33,128 nt of DNA from Rhodoferax sp. GTDB taxonomy: Bacteria; Pseudomonadota; Gammaproteobacteria; Burkholderiales; Burkholderiaceae_C. Position 1 is the first letter of the stretch. Each line of letters begins with the position of its first letter. The translations under genes were made by a program, and so were the position numbers. The DNA lies in contig NZ_JAMPXE010000023.1 in NCBI RefSeq assembly GCF_023701345.1, positions 1-33,128 of the forward strand, read 5' to 3'. Below the pieces are notes generated by a model, which searched no databases, was not told the origin of the DNA, and was given only the letters and a program-made list of their open reading frames with translations. Positions 31,748-33,128 of the stretch are shown piece by piece.

Positions 31748-32710
31748 TCAAGTGTGCGCCATCAACCAGCCGCCCACGGTCTGCGGCAGCGTTTGCAGCT
31801 GGCCCGGCGGCGGCCCTGCCATAAAACCGGCATGGCCACCCTGGTCGGGCTGCCACAAGGTCACCATTGCGCCGACGTCAGCTTGCCGGGGCAGGCTGCT
31901 GGCGGGTACAAAAGGATCATTCAAGGCATTGACGACCAGGGCTGGCAGGCGGATGTCGGCCAGGCGCGGCTTGGCCGAGGCGCGCTGCCAGTAATCACGC
32001 GTGTCTTTGAAGCCGTGCAGCGGTGCGGTGAAGACGTTGTCAAAGTCGTACAAATCCTGCGCGGCGTGCAGCGCCCGGGCATCAAACAGGCCCGGGAACT
32101 GGGCCAGCTTTTGCAGCGCCTTGGGTTTCATGGTTTGCAGGAACAGCCGGGTATAGACCTGCCGGTTCAGGCCCCGGCCCATGGCCTGGCCGCTGGCCGT
32201 CAGGTCAACCGGGGCCGAGATGCTGGCCAGCGCCTGCAGCACCGTGGCCGCCGTACCGCCCGCCTCCTGCGCCCAGCGCAACAAGGCGTTGCCGCCCAGG
32301 GACACGCCCACCGCGTAGAGCGGCCCGGCGTGGCGGGCGCGCAGGCGCGCCAGCATCCAGCCGATTTCTGCAAAATCTCCCGAGTGGTAGGCGCGCGGGG
32401 CGCGGTTGATCTCGCCACTGCAACCGCGAAAATGCGGCACCGCAAAGCCCCAGCCTTGCGGTGCCGCCCATTGGGCAAGCGCCAGCGCATAGTGGCTGCT
32501 GGAGGAGCCTTCCAGCCCATGAAAGAGCACCAGCAAGGGCGCCGTGGCGGGGGCATCCAGCCAGTCCACATCGACAAAATCGTCATCGGGCGTGGGCCAG
32601 CGCTCGCGCCGGTACAGCGACACCGGCATGCGGCCGGTGCAGCAAGGCAAGGCTGGCCAGATGGTTTGGGCATGGCCACCGGGCAGCCACCAGGGTGCCT
32701 GGTAGTGCAT
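31748..32710 (-). CDS. YheT-like alpha/beta hydrolase
   Basis: A 320-residue alpha/beta-hydrolase of the YheT/ABHD1-3 type. The family start is HYQAPWWLPGGHAQTIWPAL; the nucleophile elbow is GVSLGGN, with a catalytic aspartate in NALNDPFVP and histidine in QGGHAGF. These are likely esterases; the E. coli homologue is poorly characterised. The start is uncertain: ATG at 32710 matches homologues, but a TTG at 32752 overlaps the upstream stop codon as TTGA and would add 14 residues. Confidence 0.9.
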   Translation of the reverse strand: MHYQAPWWLPGGHAQTIWPALPCCTGRMPVSLYRRERWPTPDDDFVDVDWLDAPATAPLLVLFHGLEGSSSSHYALALAQWAAPQGWGFAVPHFRGCSGEINRAPRAYHSGDFAEIGWMLARLRARHAGPLYAVGVSLGGNALLRWAQEAGGTAATVLQALASISAPVDLTASGQAMGRGLNRQVYTRLFLQTMKPKALQKLAQFPGLFDARALHAAQDLYDFDNVFTAPLHGFKDTRDYWQRASAKPRLADIRLPALVVNALNDPFVPASSLPRQADVGAMVTLWQPDQGGHAGFMAGPPPGQLQTLPQTVGGWLMAHT

Positions 32711-32748
32711 GGCGGCTGGGGCGGCCCGGCTTGAGCGTGAAGAGGGCT

Positions 32749-33128
32749 TCAATGCAAGACCGGAGATATCTCGGTGACGTCATGGGGCTCACGGGCATTG
32801 CCGGGGCTGGCGTGGTGCGCCACCAGGCGCCAGCCTTGCGCCGTCTTGTGGTACACATTGGTGGTAATCACCACCGCATCCATCGGCCCCTCGGGGGTGA
32901 GCAGCTCAATGCGTTCGCGCACACTGTGCACGGCACTGCCCAGCGCCTCAATCTTGCGCACGCCCTCGGGACGCACACGGATGCTGCCGTTATTGAACAT
33001 GGCCTCAAACGCCGAACGGATCGCGCCCAGGCCAACCATGCGCGGGCCACCGGGATGCACGCACACCACCTCGTCTTCATCTGCCCAGCATGCCATCAAG
33101 CGCTCCAGGTCGGCGTTTTGCAGCGCCT
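32749..33128 (-). CDS. SnoaL/NTF2-like protein, partial at window end
   Basis: The minus-strand frame is open from the right window edge to a stop at 32749. It reads ALQNADLERLMACWADEDEV, then VCVHPGGPRMVG, and ends with NVYHKTAQGWRLVAHHASPG, the pattern of the SnoaL-like/NTF2 superfamily of small cone-shaped proteins. Intact members have about 130-150 residues, so only about 10-20 N-terminal residues are missing beyond the window. Function unknown. It lies directly upstream of the YheT-like gene and is likely in the same operon. Confidence 0.85.
   Translation of the reverse strand, partial: ALQNADLERLMACWADEDEVVCVHPGGPRMVGLGAIRSAFEAMFNNGSIRVRPEGVRKIEALGSAVHSVRERIELLTPEGPMDAVVITTNVYHKTAQGWRLVAHHASPGNAREPHDVTEISPVLH

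Noticed and set aside
31754-32734. 326-codon plus-strand frame over the YheT-like gene
   Set aside because: Shadow of a hydrolase with an intact catalytic triad on the minus strand.

Overview
The window looks like chromosome from a high-GC betaproteobacterium of the Burkholderiales, most likely Comamonadaceae (Rhodoferax/Polaromonas/Acidovorax-like). This is inferred from the gene families, the TRAP transporters, the glcE-glcF and yqjDEK-like pairs, a YheT-type hydrolase and a small anchored c5-type cytochrome. No rRNA, CRISPR array or intact insertion sequence was seen. One tRNA gene, tRNA-Arg(CCG), lies on the minus strand.

Layout. 1-419 holds no convincing gene but carries a striking 27-bp inverted repeat. 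420-5014 (+) encodes an SMP-30/gluconolactonase-like protein, three small membrane or membrane-associated proteins (YqjD/DUF883, YqjE, YqjK types) and glycolate oxidase subunits GlcE and GlcF without a neighbouring GlcD. 5022-11778 (-) is a coherent block: RpiR-type regulator, class III aminotransferase, TAXI solute-binding protein, fused TAXI-TRAP permease and an Asp/Glu-racemase-fold protein. It diverges from a D-amino-acid aminotransferase gene (11864-12754, +) across a perfect 12-bp inverted repeat. This suggests a module for uptake and interconversion of an amino compound, possibly D-amino acids. The aminotransferase gene overlaps a MurU-like nucleotidyltransferase. An AAA/DUF4143 ATPase, aminopeptidase P and a ferritin-like protein follow.

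16730-18437 is a scar: a truncated MaoC hydratase, a frameshifted and truncated integrase pointing away from the 3' end of tRNA-Arg, and the first codons of a lost NAD(P)-binding protein. It looks like the remains of an integrated element.

18438-30577 is an accessory catabolic cluster of unknown substrate. It contains a Gfo/Idh/MocA oxidoreductase, an IclR regulator, a GntR/FCD regulator, an OYE/dienoyl-CoA-reductase-like flavoenzyme, a DctP-DctQ-DctM TRAP transporter, two short-chain dehydrogenases, a sugar-isomerase/epimerase-fold TIM barrel, a two-part EthD-like protein and a second dimeric alpha/beta-barrel-like protein. The divergent control region (23147-23564) is a near-symmetric inverted duplication. 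Both outward leaders carry the same putative operator box, and the same small hairpin just before the ribosome binding site at exactly the same distance from the start codon. This is the most unusual signal in the window.

30639-33128 returns to ordinary genes: an anchored cytochrome c, a DUF2946 protein, a YheT-like hydrolase and a partial SnoaL/NTF2-like protein cut by the window end.
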